A DNA stretch of 64,000 bases from Pelosinus sp. GTDB lineage: Bacteria > Bacillota > Negativicutes > DSM-13327. Positions 9,802 to 18,548 of the stretch are shown here, one piece after another. The position numbers and the translations under genes are program-made. How positions within the stretch are numbered: position 1 is the stretch's first letter; every line of letters begins with the position of its first letter. Below the pieces are notes generated by a model. The model saw only the letters and a list, made by a program, of their open reading frames with translations. It had not been told where the DNA came from and did no database searches. The DNA is taken from contig JARBUM010000015.1 of assembly GCA_029239675.1 (NCBI GenBank), positions 1-64,000 on the forward strand. The letters are read 5' to 3'.

Positions 9802-10028
9802 CAGATTCATGATACGGCTCAGAAGACTGCTACTGAGCTACGCACATAGCGAAGAACACACAACATCAATTCGTTGTGTGTTCTTCGTTAATGTATACAT
9901 ATATTCTATATTTTTACAGAGAATTTATCTAAAACTTGCTGAGCAAACTTATGTATACGAACTGTAGCATCCTTGGTAAGAATAGGTACATTTCATCGAG
10001 TTGTACATTACTATGATCCAGTAACTCA
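9802..10028 (-). pseudogene. Decayed copy of the 3' end of the DUF4127 gene
   Basis: This stretch nearly repeats 12217-12493, the tail and terminator of the DUF4127 gene. Shared pieces include GCTGAGCAAACTTATGTATA and TTTCATCGAGTTGTACATTA. The terminator hairpin (9850-9887) is also conserved. About 65 bp covering the last codons are missing, one base is lost from GGTAACATTT, and nothing recognisable continues beyond 10028. It is thus a remnant of a duplication and cannot make the protein. Confidence 0.8.
9850..9887 (-). terminator. Duplicated hairpin terminator (remnant copy)
   Basis: CGAAGAACACACAA paired with TTGTGTGTTCTTCG. It is the same hairpin as at 12253-12290, here without a live gene in front. 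Confidence 0.6.
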
Positions 10029-10102
10029 AACCCGGCACCGCTGACTCTCCTTATAACGGCAAATTTAAAACTAGAATAATCTGCTGGAATTCAAACAGGG
10101 CG

Positions 10103-11242
10103 TCAACGGGAGATATAGCCTGGTGATAGAGGCTTGAAGCGGAAAATCAGATATGGTGTTGTATTTTCTGCCTTTCCATCGTGAAAAACAGCGGCCGCGG
10201 AGACTTGGGACGCTGAAACATACATATTGCCGTCTAAGGAATATGAAATACCATCAGGCCACACCATGTCCGGATGACTTGTTAACGTATGGTATTTACG
10301 GTCTGGTGTTATAAGTCCAATAGACTTGCTCTCCAACGCAGTCAAGTAAATATTACCTGATTTGTCGATGGATAGCCCGCCATTATTGGGCTTATCAGAG
10401 TACCGCTCCACTTTCGAGCTAAGTTCTGCAGACGTAAGCTTTTCATTGTTCAATTCATCTACACGAATCCGATATAAAGATTGCCCACTCAGAGGTCCAT
10501 AATATAGCCACTCTGCCTTCCGATCCATAGTAATACCGTCGCACCCAACTTTGATAATGACGAGATTTCCGTCTTTGCCTGGGAAGGTAAGAGCTTTATC
10601 ATCAAAATGAAGCGGAACATTTTCCGGTATTGTAGAGCGGTCGCCTTCCAGAACTCTTCGTGCATATCCACTGTCCATGTCGATAATGATGATGGCGGAT
10701 TGCGAACCATCCCCACCAGGACCGATATCTTCATCCGCTATGTAAAACTTGCGATTCTTCTGATCGATAACTAAGTCCTGTGGTTGCGATCCTGGTCGTG
10801 TCACAGGTTCAGGTATATAGTATATTCGCTCGAGCTTGTTAGTACGTGTGTTCCATCCAACCAATTTTGGGGTAATATGGGTGCGGAACCCCATATCAAG
10901 CATCCAGACAACTCCATTCTCATCCGACCTCAATCCAAGTACGTTATCAAGATAATTATCAGTGCCCTGCCGCGGTGTATTCCATTCGGCATTCGGAAAA
11001 GGTTCGAACGTCGTTGGTGATGTGAGCCTAGCTACTCGAATATCCGGAGCATAAAATGGATGATGACTAAAAATAATTTGATTTTCTGGCGTGAAAGCAA
11101 TGTTACCTACGGAATAAGGAAGCCTTGCAACAATTTCCGATTGGACAGGCTGAATGTTCGATTCAGCAGCATCGACGCTCGTAAAAAATGTGGTAAAAAA
11201 AACTGTTAGAACAAGTATTATAATATTAGTCTTTCTTATCAT
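10103..11242 (-). CDS. Secreted yellow/MRJP-family (L-dopachrome tautomerase-related) protein
   Basis: A 379-residue protein with a signal peptide (about residues 1-26, MIRKTNIIILVLTVFFTTFF then SVDAAES). It is followed by a beta-propeller of the major royal jelly/yellow family. Supporting segments are VWMLDMGFR, KFYIADEDIGPGG, DRKAEWLYYGPLSGQSLYRI and NGGLSIDKSGNIYLTALE. It is probably exported; the bacterial members have no settled function. The start has GGGAGGG. It appears monocistronic. Its coding sequence looks richer in GC than its surroundings and it lies beside a duplicated DUF4127 tail, both of which hint at transfer or rearrangement. Confidence 0.8.
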   Translation of the reverse strand: MIRKTNIIILVLTVFFTTFFTSVDAAESNIQPVQSEIVARLPYSVGNIAFTPENQIIFSHHPFYAPDIRVARLTSPTTFEPFPNAEWNTPRQGTDNYLDNVLGLRSDENGVVWMLDMGFRTHITPKLVGWNTRTNKLERIYYIPEPVTRPGSQPQDLVIDQKNRKFYIADEDIGPGGDGSQSAIIIIDMDSGYARRVLEGDRSTIPENVPLHFDDKALTFPGKDGNLVIIKVGCDGITMDRKAEWLYYGPLSGQSLYRIRVDELNNEKLTSAELSSKVERYSDKPNNGGLSIDKSGNIYLTALESKSIGLITPDRKYHTLTSHPDMVWPDGISYSLDGNMYVSASQVSAAAVFHDGKAENTTPYLIFRFKPLSPGYISR

Positions 11243-11395
11243 ATCTATTGGTTCCCTCCTAATAAATTTAGTCCATACGATTCTTGTATCCTAACTTAAT
11301 TTCCAAAAGCAAAACCACTTCGAGCAATTATACTGCGAATAAAAATGCACCTCCTCTTCGCCAGTAAACTTTGTTTTCCTACTGGTAAAAAACAC
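11243..11395. other. Gap upstream of the MRJP gene
   Basis: About 150 bp between the MRJP start and the next terminator. It should hold the MRJP promoter, but I could not place one with confidence. Confidence 0.3.
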
Positions 11396-11430
11396 AAAAA
11401 GAGACCAATCCCAAAATGGAATTGGTCTCT
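11396..11430 (-). terminator. Terminator downstream of the 50-residue ORF
   Basis: On the minus strand AGAGACCAATTCC pairs with GGGATTGGTCTCT, followed by T5. The 240 bp between it and the small ORF show no other gene. Confidence 0.75.
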
Positions 11431-11672
11431 AGTTATCTAGTCAACCATTATTTGTTATATCTTAAACTATATTATTTCTTCTTGTCAAGATATCTTTTAG
11501 AAGGGACTGGCTGCTTCATTGCCTAAAAAAACAAAGAACTTCTACCAAATTATTAATCTGACAAGAGTTCTATTTTTTCACATTACCAATGCTACCGTTC
11601 TCGTATCGGGTCAAACGACGAAATTCATTTTTATAAAATATCAATGCAAAAAGACATCCCTTTTCCCATTAT

Positions 11673-11825
11673 TTAATGTAGATCTTTTTTCAGCAGTCCC
11701 TGAATCGCTTTTGCCAATTCCTGCACAACTTCCGTCGGTGGCTGTTCTTTGGGATACTTCTTACCACCTACAATCCAGCCATCTTTTGTCGCAATTATTT
11801 CTTGCTTTTTCTTATCTTCTGCCAT
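11673..11825 (-). CDS. Small 50-residue hypothetical protein
   Basis: A short minus-strand ORF, MAEDKKKQEIIATKDGWIVG followed by GKKYPKEQPPTEVVQELAKA and IQGLLKKDLH. GGAGGGG lies eight bases upstream of the ATG. It is soluble, basic-acidic mixed, with no membrane segment or Cys. The C-terminal half should form an amphipathic helix. I do not recognise the family. An overlapping 102-codon plus-strand frame has no ribosome site and is less credible. A long untranslated leader (to about 11965) with several small hairpins precedes it. Confidence 0.65.
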   Translation of the reverse strand: MAEDKKKQEIIATKDGWIVGGKKYPKEQPPTEVVQELAKAIQGLLKKDLH

Positions 11826-12252
11826 AAAAACACCCCTCCTTCAACAATACTCATACCGCCCTAATGGGACGATTCTACCGTCTTCTCCTTCTTGAAGGAA
11901 CGTTTGAGAAGTCAGTGGTCGACTCTTTTATCTTCTCTTAAAAATCATTTTCCCCTGCCAATACTTGAGAAGAAAACCATATTTTGCAACAATATGTAAA
12001 AATATGAGTAAAAAAAGACGCAGCACTACTCCACTAATAGATAGACTGCGTCTTTATGGAGTCCCACCAGCAAAACGTACGTTAAGTAATTTTGAGATTG
12101 AAAGAGAGCTATGTTCCTATACATTCAGCATTGAGAATATACCTCTTTCAATCTACCCTTTAAATAATTAAGGCTTTATATTGATTCTTTGTATGTTGCA
12201 ACTACTGTTTTGTATAACAGATTCATGATACGGTTCAGAGCAACGTACATAA
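11826..12252. other. Gene-poor region with hairpins between the 50-residue ORF and the DUF4127 terminator
   Basis: About 430 bp. A hairpin at about 12010-12053 (AAAGACGCAG paired with CTGCGTCTTT, T7 on the minus strand) resembles the lrgAB terminator. A longer inverted repeat at about 12097-12153 pairs GATTGAAAGAG with CTCTTTCAATC. I see no gene that these would terminate, so a small minus-strand RNA from about 12200 to 12010 is possible. No known riboswitch class fits. Confidence 0.4.
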
Positions 12253-12290
12253 CGAAGAACACACAACATCAATTCGTTGTGTGTTCTTCG
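12253..12290 (-). terminator. Terminator of the polyprenyl-sugar/DUF4127 operon
   Basis: A 14-bp perfect stem CGAAGAACACACAA with TTGTGTGTTCTTCG, 28 bp past the DUF4127 stop codon. Confidence 0.75.
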
Positions 12291-12317
12291 TTCAATGTAT
12301 ACGTATATTCTATGCTG

Positions 12318-13868
12318 TTACTGTATTTTAATATCAACCTCAAACATCCGATTCCAAGGGAAAGATACTTCTATTTTTTTTATAGAGAAATCATTTAAAC
12401 TTTGCTGAGCAAACTTATGTATACGAACTGTAGCATCCTTGGTAAGAGTAGGTAACATTTCATCGAGTTGTACATTACTATGATCCAGTAACACCTCCGT
12501 AGTAAGAGCACTACGTACATTAGCCTGATAAGCCCAATCATCTAGCAAACGAACAGCTACTAGTTTATTTTTATTTGCTGTTGTCATGCGTTGAGCAAAG
12601 ACAGCTTGTCCAATGGTATAACCAATGGTGTTACTCGCTGTATTCCATCCAGAATAAGATACCAACTGGGGAACCATTTTTCTCTTGTTCATTTCATGTA
12701 GCAAAGCATTGTCTGATCCGTTAGCAAAAGAGATATCTGCTACTGCTACTTTCTTATCCGCAAGCAAGTAAGATTGCATCTGTTTAACCAAAGAAAGTGT
12801 TTCTATACTGGCCTCTTTTTTATTAGACTCTATACCAGCTTCCCTCGTCCAGCCATCGACAGGTGTATTGACTGCCAAAACCATATCTGCAACTCTGGCA
12901 GATAATAAAGGTAAACAACCTGCCGCAATTAAATGATCTCGAACATTTTTCCCAACAGGAGTGTCTTCATAGGAAGGAATGGTTTTGTCTCCAACCCCTT
13001 GAGTATAGATGACAGCTACGGAAGGTATTTTAAAAGTCAGATCATTAGCAGCCCTAGCCAATAAAACCATCCCAAGCTGGTCTGCACCTGGAAAGGACAA
13101 ATATTTACTAGCGGGCAGATCAACCGTTTCTTTTTCTAACCATCTTGATTCTTGATGTGATCTTGAAAGTGGCGAACAATCATCCCTACCAATCAGCAAA
13201 TAATTGAATACATCATCCTTGACTTCCTGGACAAGCTGTACATTTACGTCATAATTTTTATCACGCCGTTTTATCCAATCCACCATTACATTTATAGGAA
13301 CTTGTGCACCCAGTTCCTTTAGTTCTTCCTGCTCTTGATGGGTTAATGGCTGCATTTCACTTTTATCCCGCAAAGCATGAATACGGAAAATCGCAGGTCC
13401 ATAGGTTTCGTAATAAGCTGGTTCTACCCCACCACTTGAAGCATGGGGGCTGCGCATAATGGTACTAAATACATATAACTTTAAAGATGGATTCAGTTTT
13501 CTTAGCTTTTTAAAGTTTTCCGTTCTCTTTAGCAATACATCTGCCTCAATATCATGGGTTCGTGAGGCAACCAAGCCACCATAAATAAGAGCATCTGCTG
13601 ATACAACTACTCGATCAGCTTCTTTGGCATGTTCAAACACCCATTCCCACAATTGATCCGGATTGGCACTTCTAGTTCTAGCTGCTAGAAATTCTTCCGG
13701 TGGAACCAAGATATCAAAGCCACCTTTTTTTACTGTATCTGTCACATATTCATAACTTACTGGTCGATTGTCAAAGGGAACATACATAATGGTCTGGGCA
13801 TAGCCAGGTACGTGAATAAATAATAGCAGAAAAAAAATTGCTGCCAAAACCCCTTTTTTATTGTTCAT
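12318..13868 (-). CDS. DUF4127 family exported protein
   Basis: A 516-residue protein with a signal peptide (MNNKKGVLAAIFFLLLFIHV then PGYAQ). The mature part starts MYVPFDNRPVSYEY, the typical opening of DUF4127 proteins. Other family-like segments are DALIYGGLVASR and GVGDKTIPSYEDTPVG. The function is not established. I chose the ATG at 13868, six bases past AAGGGTGG; earlier in-frame ATGs at 13892 and 13874 lie on or before that site. It overlaps the end of the upstream reading frame by 11 bp, so it is the last gene of the operon and may act on the surface glycan or lipid made by it. Confidence 0.8.
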   Translation of the reverse strand: MNNKKGVLAAIFFLLLFIHVPGYAQTIMYVPFDNRPVSYEYVTDTVKKGGFDILVPPEEFLAARTRSANPDQLWEWVFEHAKEADRVVVSADALIYGGLVASRTHDIEADVLLKRTENFKKLRKLNPSLKLYVFSTIMRSPHASSGGVEPAYYETYGPAIFRIHALRDKSEMQPLTHQEQEELKELGAQVPINVMVDWIKRRDKNYDVNVQLVQEVKDDVFNYLLIGRDDCSPLSRSHQESRWLEKETVDLPASKYLSFPGADQLGMVLLARAANDLTFKIPSVAVIYTQGVGDKTIPSYEDTPVGKNVRDHLIAAGCLPLLSARVADMVLAVNTPVDGWTREAGIESNKKEASIETLSLVKQMQSYLLADKKVAVADISFANGSDNALLHEMNKRKMVPQLVSYSGWNTASNTIGYTIGQAVFAQRMTTANKNKLVAVRLLDDWAYQANVRSALTTEVLLDHSNVQLDEMLPTLTKDATVRIHKFAQQSLNDFSIKKIEVSFPWNRMFEVDIKIQ

Positions 13869-14160
13869 TTTCATCCACCCTTTCTGCTGCAAAAATATTT
13901 GCTAAATAGTCTTCTTTCCCTGCTGCTGTCAGGTACTTATACCTGATGACTTCTATATTCATATCAGCAATATCTGCTGGTGCATCTACAAAGGAGATAT
14001 TGCTCTGTGCAAATCTCACATAGTTGGAAGTGAACTCGCCAAAACATATATTAATCGGATTGTGATTTATGGCAATCTCGTTTAGTTCTTGTTTTAGTGC
14101 CTGGGTACAATAATAATTACCAAGAGCATAGGGATAGGTAATAAGAGCCAGATTGATCAC
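13858..14160 (-). pseudogene. Detached C-terminal part of the GT-C glycosyltransferase-like gene
   Basis: An open frame of about 100 codons, INLALITYPYALGNYYCTQA onward, ending ERVDENEQ. Its only possible start (GTG at 14160) has no ribosome site. Upstream in the same frame there is a TAG only five codons away. The first 20 residues look like a membrane helix and the rest like the soluble tail of a membrane glycosyltransferase. It overlaps the preceding membrane-protein ORF in another frame and overlaps DUF4127 at its end. I read it as the tail of the same gene after a frameshift or internal deletion near 14165-14190. Confidence 0.65.
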
Positions 14161-15406
14161 AGCCGCTCCTGCTTCCTACCCCATATAAAGTCTCCTTCTT
14201 CGGAGAAATAAATAGTAGCAACAATATAAAACCACTAATGACCACCATACCGCTAAACCAAGGACCAAAGCCACCAATTCGAACATCTGCACCATAGACA
14301 AAAGGCTTCAGTTCCTGTGCCTTTACACTAAAAGGGAACTTTACCACCGGATCTTCTGTATCAAACTGATTTGTTGCCATGGAAAAATTTGCAACATATA
14401 ATTTTTCAATACCATTCAATTGTAAAAAGCCTTTTGGGGAATTACTAGTCATAATATCCATGGATTTTGGCCCTGCACCATATAACGGATAAAAGGGGTG
14501 TCCATAAAAAAAGCTATTTGTCATGTAAGGATTATAACCAAGAATACAGATACCAGTAATTAAACCTATGATTGCTGCTTTACTAAGATCCAAATAAGCT
14601 TGTTTCTTTTTCAATAACCATAGCCATCCGACTAACAGGCCAACAAAGGCAACTGCATAAACAATACCTGTAAATTTAACGTTTACTAATAAGCCAAGGC
14701 TCATGATAAAACCGAATAAAACAAATTTATCGTAATAGATAATCATCTGATAAGACAAGGCTAGTAAACAAAGCAATAAGGACGCCAACTGCCCATCAAT
14801 ATAAAAGCTGAGAGCCTGATAAATACTTACAGGATTCAAGGCCAAGAGAAAGCTAAAAAATATAGCTTGAGTTACAGTAAATCTACTACTATTTCTCATA
14901 GCCGAAAAAGCTAATAAGAAAGATGCTACAATCAGCAGAAAGTTAAAGGCTTTACTTTCCTCGATTTTTCCCGTCACTGTATACAAAGCGGCTTCATACA
15001 CCCATGGTCCCTTCGCATAATGATTTAGTAACATGGCAGACTGAGACTGATCTTTCGTCAAATACTGTTGAAAAGGATTCCAATGATTGGCTAGCTGTAT
15101 AACAGCTTCCTGATGGTACACCTGACCATCATAGGATATATCATAAAACATACCACTCAAGTACATAAAACAATACATAAGCAGCACTGCTAGACTCCCT
15201 ATACCAGCAACATGTTTCCAGTGCTTTTCTTTAATATAAAACTTTGTAGTTATAAAGGCAAACATAAAACTACCAGCAAGTGACAGCCATATATGAAGGG
15301 GCGTCAAGGACAACCCCGCCCCAAATCCAATACTTGATAATGCTAAAATAAAAAACATAAAGGACAATAAGGTTTGCCCTAATATAAAAGGAAAGATTAC
15401 GCTCAT
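14117..15406 (-). CDS. GT-C type membrane glycosyltransferase-like protein, probably truncated
   Basis: A 429-residue, roughly ten-helix membrane protein. The large extracellular loop after helix 2 has the sequence YDISYDGQVYHQEAVIQLAN, with the Asp expected of a polyprenyl-phosphate-sugar-dependent (GT-C/ArnT-like) enzyme. It should move a sugar from a lipid carrier outside the membrane. The last 20 residues (SRSGCDQSGSYYLSLCSW) are unlike a membrane protein and seem read out of frame. The true continuation lies in the next frame (13858-14160). Start is well supported by AGAGGAG. The gene follows the PAP2-like gene by 23 bp. Confidence 0.65.
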   Translation of the reverse strand: MSVIFPFILGQTLLSFMFFILALSSIGFGAGLSLTPLHIWLSLAGSFMFAFITTKFYIKEKHWKHVAGIGSLAVLLMYCFMYLSGMFYDISYDGQVYHQEAVIQLANHWNPFQQYLTKDQSQSAMLLNHYAKGPWVYEAALYTVTGKIEESKAFNFLLIVASFLLAFSAMRNSSRFTVTQAIFFSFLLALNPVSIYQALSFYIDGQLASLLLCLLALSYQMIIYYDKFVLFGFIMSLGLLVNVKFTGIVYAVAFVGLLVGWLWLLKKKQAYLDLSKAAIIGLITGICILGYNPYMTNSFFYGHPFYPLYGAGPKSMDIMTSNSPKGFLQLNGIEKLYVANFSMATNQFDTEDPVVKFPFSVKAQELKPFVYGADVRIGGFGPWFSGMVVISGFILLLLFISPKKETLYGVGSRSGCDQSGSYYLSLCSW

Positions 15407-15428
15407 AGATCTCCTCTCATTCCATATT

Positions 15429-15839
15429 TCACATGTGATATAAAAGAAACGCTAGAATAAATCCCACTACAAGACCACCTAATACTTCAATGGGAGTATG
15501 CCCTTGCCTTTCTCTTAATAATTGTGTGGTTTGCTGAGGTACTATATATTGATTTATCATGGTAGCCTGTTTTCCTACAGCCCTTCTAATGCCCATTGCA
15601 TCAAAAATAGTAACCATAAGCACTGCCACACCAAGACTAAATATGGGTACATTAATTCCTTCTGATAAGCCAATAAAAAAAACAGTACTGCTAATGACAG
15701 TGGTATGAGTACTTGGAAATCCCCCATTACCAATCAACTGAACAGCCTCTTTACGAAAACGAATATAGTTCACAATAAATTTGACCGTACCTGCTACAAA
15801 CCAGGCTAAAATGGGCATTACTGCATATTTATAATCCAA
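15429..15839 (-). CDS. Divergent PAP2-family (DUF212) membrane protein
   Basis: A 136-residue membrane protein of the divergent PAP2 (DUF212, YuiD) family. It has four helices and the motifs GGFPSTHTTVISS and RQGHTPIEVLGGLVVG. These supply the Ser-Thr-His and distal His of an acid-phosphatase-like site. In this operon it is a good candidate to remove the 5-phosphate from a polyprenyl-phosphoryl sugar phosphate. The start is TTG behind TAGGAGG. It is 16 bp from its upstream neighbour. Confidence 0.82.
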   Translation of the reverse strand: MDYKYAVMPILAWFVAGTVKFIVNYIRFRKEAVQLIGNGGFPSTHTTVISSTVFFIGLSEGINVPIFSLGVAVLMVTIFDAMGIRRAVGKQATMINQYIVPQQTTQLLRERQGHTPIEVLGGLVVGFILAFLLYHM

Positions 15840-15854
15840 AATAACATCCTCCTA

Positions 15855-16199
15855 TTAGGATTTGGCTACAAGGGTAATGCCTGCCAAAATAAAAATCATG
15901 CCACCCACACGCAACCAGTTTAGTGGCTCATGGAAGATGAAGTAAGAGGCAATAAACACAAAAATATAGCCTAGGCTTACCATGGGATACGCATAGCTAA
16001 GCTCTACCCTTTTCAAGGCCATAATCCATAAGATCGTACTAATACCATATAAAAACAATCCTAGTACGATGGGAAATTTTATTTTTTCTAACAATGTAAC
16101 ACCTGGGTTCTCCACCATTTGCATGGCCCCAAATTTAAAAGCAATTTGTCCTACTGCGCCAATGGCTACAGATATGAGAAGCAATAGTAAATCTTTCAT
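15855..16199 (-). CDS. EamA/SMR-type small transporter (ArnE-like flippase subunit)
   Basis: A 114-residue protein of four helices, MKDLLLLLISVAIGAVGQIA onward, with the central LKRVELSYAYPMVSLGYIFV motif of SMR/EamA half-size transporters. ArnE/ArnF are relatives that flip lipid-linked aminoarabinose. Here the neighbours (UbiA, PAP2-like, GT-C) suggest it moves a polyprenyl-phosphate sugar across the membrane. It probably works as a homodimer because only one such gene is present. Confidence 0.78.
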   Translation of the reverse strand: MKDLLLLLISVAIGAVGQIAFKFGAMQMVENPGVTLLEKIKFPIVLGLFLYGISTILWIMALKRVELSYAYPMVSLGYIFVFIASYFIFHEPLNWLRVGGMIFILAGITLVAKS

Positions 16200-16239
16200 T
16201 ATGGCTTTTCCCTCACTACCAGATATTTTCTAAGATTTC

Positions 16240-17151
16240 TTATTCGAAGTAATATAAAATCATAACCACCATAGCGGCAAAGAGCACAACGGTGCTTAAA
16301 ATAGGCCTATCCTCTACCAGCACTTTTTCTGGTCTGCCCCCTTGCCCTTCCATATGTATTAAATACAAGTACCGAAAAATTCCATACATGACAAGAGGAA
16401 TAGTCCACATTAAATGAATGGTATGCCCGGATGTAAAGGTAAATAAAGAATAGCTAATAATGGCTGCTGTAGTAACAATACTATTTAGCTGATTTAATAA
16501 TTCAGGAGAATATTGTTCTAATACCTTGCGATGTTCACCTTTATGATGACTTAACAAATATAGCTCATGCCTGCGTTTACTGATGGCTAAAAACAAAGCT
16601 AAGAGCATGGTACAAATTAAAAACCAAGGAGTAAAAGAAACATCAATGGCCAATCCTCCACCTATGGCCCGCAAAACAAAGCCACAAGCAATAACCATAA
16701 TATCGATAATTACAATTTGTTTCAACTTGATAGAATATGCCACATTAATAATAAAATACCCCAGTAGCAATAGACTAAACCAAGGTTTTAATAAAAAGGC
16801 CACACCAAGGGAGCTGCATAGTAAAACACTCCCAAACACTAAGGCCCCCAATGGATGTAATCTGCCTGATGCAATGGGACGATACCGTTTTTCTGGATGT
16901 CTACGATCTGCCTCTTTATCAAAAAAATCATTTACTATATAAACACAACCTGATACCGTGCAAAATAGTAGGAAGGCAACAGCAGAGTATACCAACATAT
17001 TTATCGATACGGTTTTAATGGAAAAAATCAAGGCAGCAAATACTAACAAATTTTTCGTCCATTGCTTTGGACGTAATACCATTAGATAGGGCAATATTGT
17101 ATCCCTATCTTCTTTATTCTTTTTTACTATTGTCTCCTCCAGAAAACTCAT
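16240..17151 (-). CDS. UbiA-family prenyltransferase (decaprenyl-phosphate phosphoribosyltransferase-like)
   Basis: A 303-residue UbiA superfamily membrane enzyme. The first Asp-rich motif is NDFFDKEADRRHP, following VLRPKQWTKNLLVFAALIFS. The latter opening is typical of the Rv3806c-type enzymes that join phosphoribose diphosphate to a polyprenyl phosphate. A second polar cluster, AISKRRHELY, sits near residue 190. Its start overlaps the end of the ADH gene by 4 bp (ATGA), so translation is coupled. A quinone or heme prenyltransferase is less likely from the opening motif and neighbours. Confidence 0.8.
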   Translation of the reverse strand: MSFLEETIVKKNKEDRDTILPYLMVLRPKQWTKNLLVFAALIFSIKTVSINMLVYSAVAFLLFCTVSGCVYIVNDFFDKEADRRHPEKRYRPIASGRLHPLGALVFGSVLLCSSLGVAFLLKPWFSLLLLGYFIINVAYSIKLKQIVIIDIMVIACGFVLRAIGGGLAIDVSFTPWFLICTMLLALFLAISKRRHELYLLSHHKGEHRKVLEQYSPELLNQLNSIVTTAAIISYSLFTFTSGHTIHLMWTIPLVMYGIFRYLYLIHMEGQGGRPEKVLVEDRPILSTVVLFAAMVVMILYYFE

Positions 17152-18287
17152 TTATAAAACGCCCCATTATATATCTTCTCTACAATTCCCGGCATCTCAC
17201 CTGCTGGATCGTTAGTTAGGCTGCCTGTTACTTTGCTTGCTAAATAACTAATATCCTCTTTTGTCAAAGAGAAATCCGCTAAACTAGGATTGATATTTAT
17301 GCTTTGCCTAAATTGGCGATAGGCATTCATAACTTCAATTTTGCTGGAACATGGCCTACCAATTAATGCCTCTGCAATATGATTAAACTTGTCTTGAGAA
17401 ATCTCGCAAGTCAAATCCAGCCAACTCTCAAATAGGGCCATTAATCCACCACCATGACTGCTATTGGTCTTTACACCGATAGGATACTGTAACCGATGGG
17501 GTAGGCAAGTGCTGGAATTTGCTAAATTAAATCCCATTAACATGCTGGCATACATCATATAGGTACGGGCAGTAACATTTTGCCCATTTTCCAGAACCTG
17601 GGGTAAAAATTGTGCCACTAGCTGTATGGCGGTTAATGAATTGCTGCCAATTAAGGGGCCTACGCCACTTTTTGATATATAAGTTTCTACAGCATGGGCA
17701 AATACATCAAAACCTGTCTCTACTGTATTTCCAGGTAATAACGACAAGGTTAACAAGGGGTCTACAATAGCCATACTGGGAAACAACCCCTTATGGCGGA
17801 AACTCGTTTTAATGCCACTTATTTCATCGGTTAAAATAGCAGCCCAATTAGTTTCAGATCCTGTACCTGCGGTAGTAGGGATAGCCACAAGAGGGATATC
17901 AACATGAGTAATGGGTGTGTGACCTAACAGATAAGGCTCTACCTTTTCTCCTGTGGACAAACCTAAAATAATCCCCTTCGCTGCGTCAATTGCACTGCCG
18001 CCACCAAGAGCGACGACAACATTAGGCTGCCATGGAGTAAATTTTTCAACACAAGCATTGACTTCACTCGTCAAAGGATTCGCACTAACTCCTTCAAATA
18101 CTGCGGATTGGATACCCAAATTAGTAAGACCATCTACTAACCTCTTGGTAAAGCCATACTTATTCATCGCATATTTTCCTGTAACAATCAGTACTCTTTT
18201 GCCAACGGTTCCAATATAAGCAGGAGCCTTTTCAAACTCACCACAGCCAAAAAATATTTTTGTCGGCATATAATATGTAAAATGCAT
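17148..18287 (-). CDS. Iron-containing alcohol dehydrogenase
   Basis: A 379-residue group III (iron-containing) alcohol dehydrogenase. The N-terminal NAD(P)-binding domain has VALGGGSAIDAAKG and IPTTAGTGSE. The C-terminal iron site includes a His cluster around DVFAHAVETYIS and SSHGGGLMALFE. The ATG at 18287, ten bases past CAGGAG, is preferred over an upstream TTG. Its coupling to the UbiA gene is unusual for a fermentative enzyme and suggests it may act on a sugar or polyol linked to that pathway. A free-standing butanol-type dehydrogenase remains possible. Confidence 0.8.
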   Translation of the reverse strand: MHFTYYMPTKIFFGCGEFEKAPAYIGTVGKRVLIVTGKYAMNKYGFTKRLVDGLTNLGIQSAVFEGVSANPLTSEVNACVEKFTPWQPNVVVALGGGSAIDAAKGIILGLSTGEKVEPYLLGHTPITHVDIPLVAIPTTAGTGSETNWAAILTDEISGIKTSFRHKGLFPSMAIVDPLLTLSLLPGNTVETGFDVFAHAVETYISKSGVGPLIGSNSLTAIQLVAQFLPQVLENGQNVTARTYMMYASMLMGFNLANSSTCLPHRLQYPIGVKTNSSHGGGLMALFESWLDLTCEISQDKFNHIAEALIGRPCSSKIEVMNAYRQFRQSININPSLADFSLTKEDISYLASKVTGSLTNDPAGEMPGIVEKIYNGAFYK

Positions 18288-18548
18288 TGCATTCAACTCC
18301 TGTTTTTATACTAACTCATTCATTACTATACTAAAAATATCCTATAGTGAAAAGTAAAACTTTCAATTCTATTAAGAAAAATCCTGCTAGTAACAAGAAA
18401 AAAGCCTTCGTCTTTCTAGCTATCTGACTAAACATCATGCCTATATTATTATAATCAGAGGTTAATGCTAATGGCGGGACGTTAATAACAAGGCCTGCCC
18501 CTGCCTGAAAGCAGCAAGTTTGTTTCTAAGTTTATAACGCTATGATCT
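18288..18548. other. Gap between the ADH and lipoprotein genes
   Basis: About 260 bp that should contain the promoter of the ADH-UbiA operon. A GC-richer block near 18475-18530 is not a structured RNA that I recognise. Confidence 0.3.

Noticed and set aside
11519-11827. 102-codon plus-strand ORF
   Set aside because: No ribosome site, and it overlaps a well-initiated minus-strand 50-residue ORF (11673-11825).
11965-12171. 68-codon plus-strand ORF
   Set aside because: It runs through two hairpins, has no ribosome site and no protein-like composition.
13858-14160. Independent small gene
   Set aside because: The GTG start has no ribosome site, the N terminus is a mid-protein membrane helix, and it fits as the tail of the upstream glycosyltransferase.
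18475-18540. Possible SRP RNA from CTGAAAGCAGCAAG-like sequence
   Set aside because: The conserved SRP loop (GGTCAGG...GGAAGCAGCC) is not matched and no long pairing stem is present.
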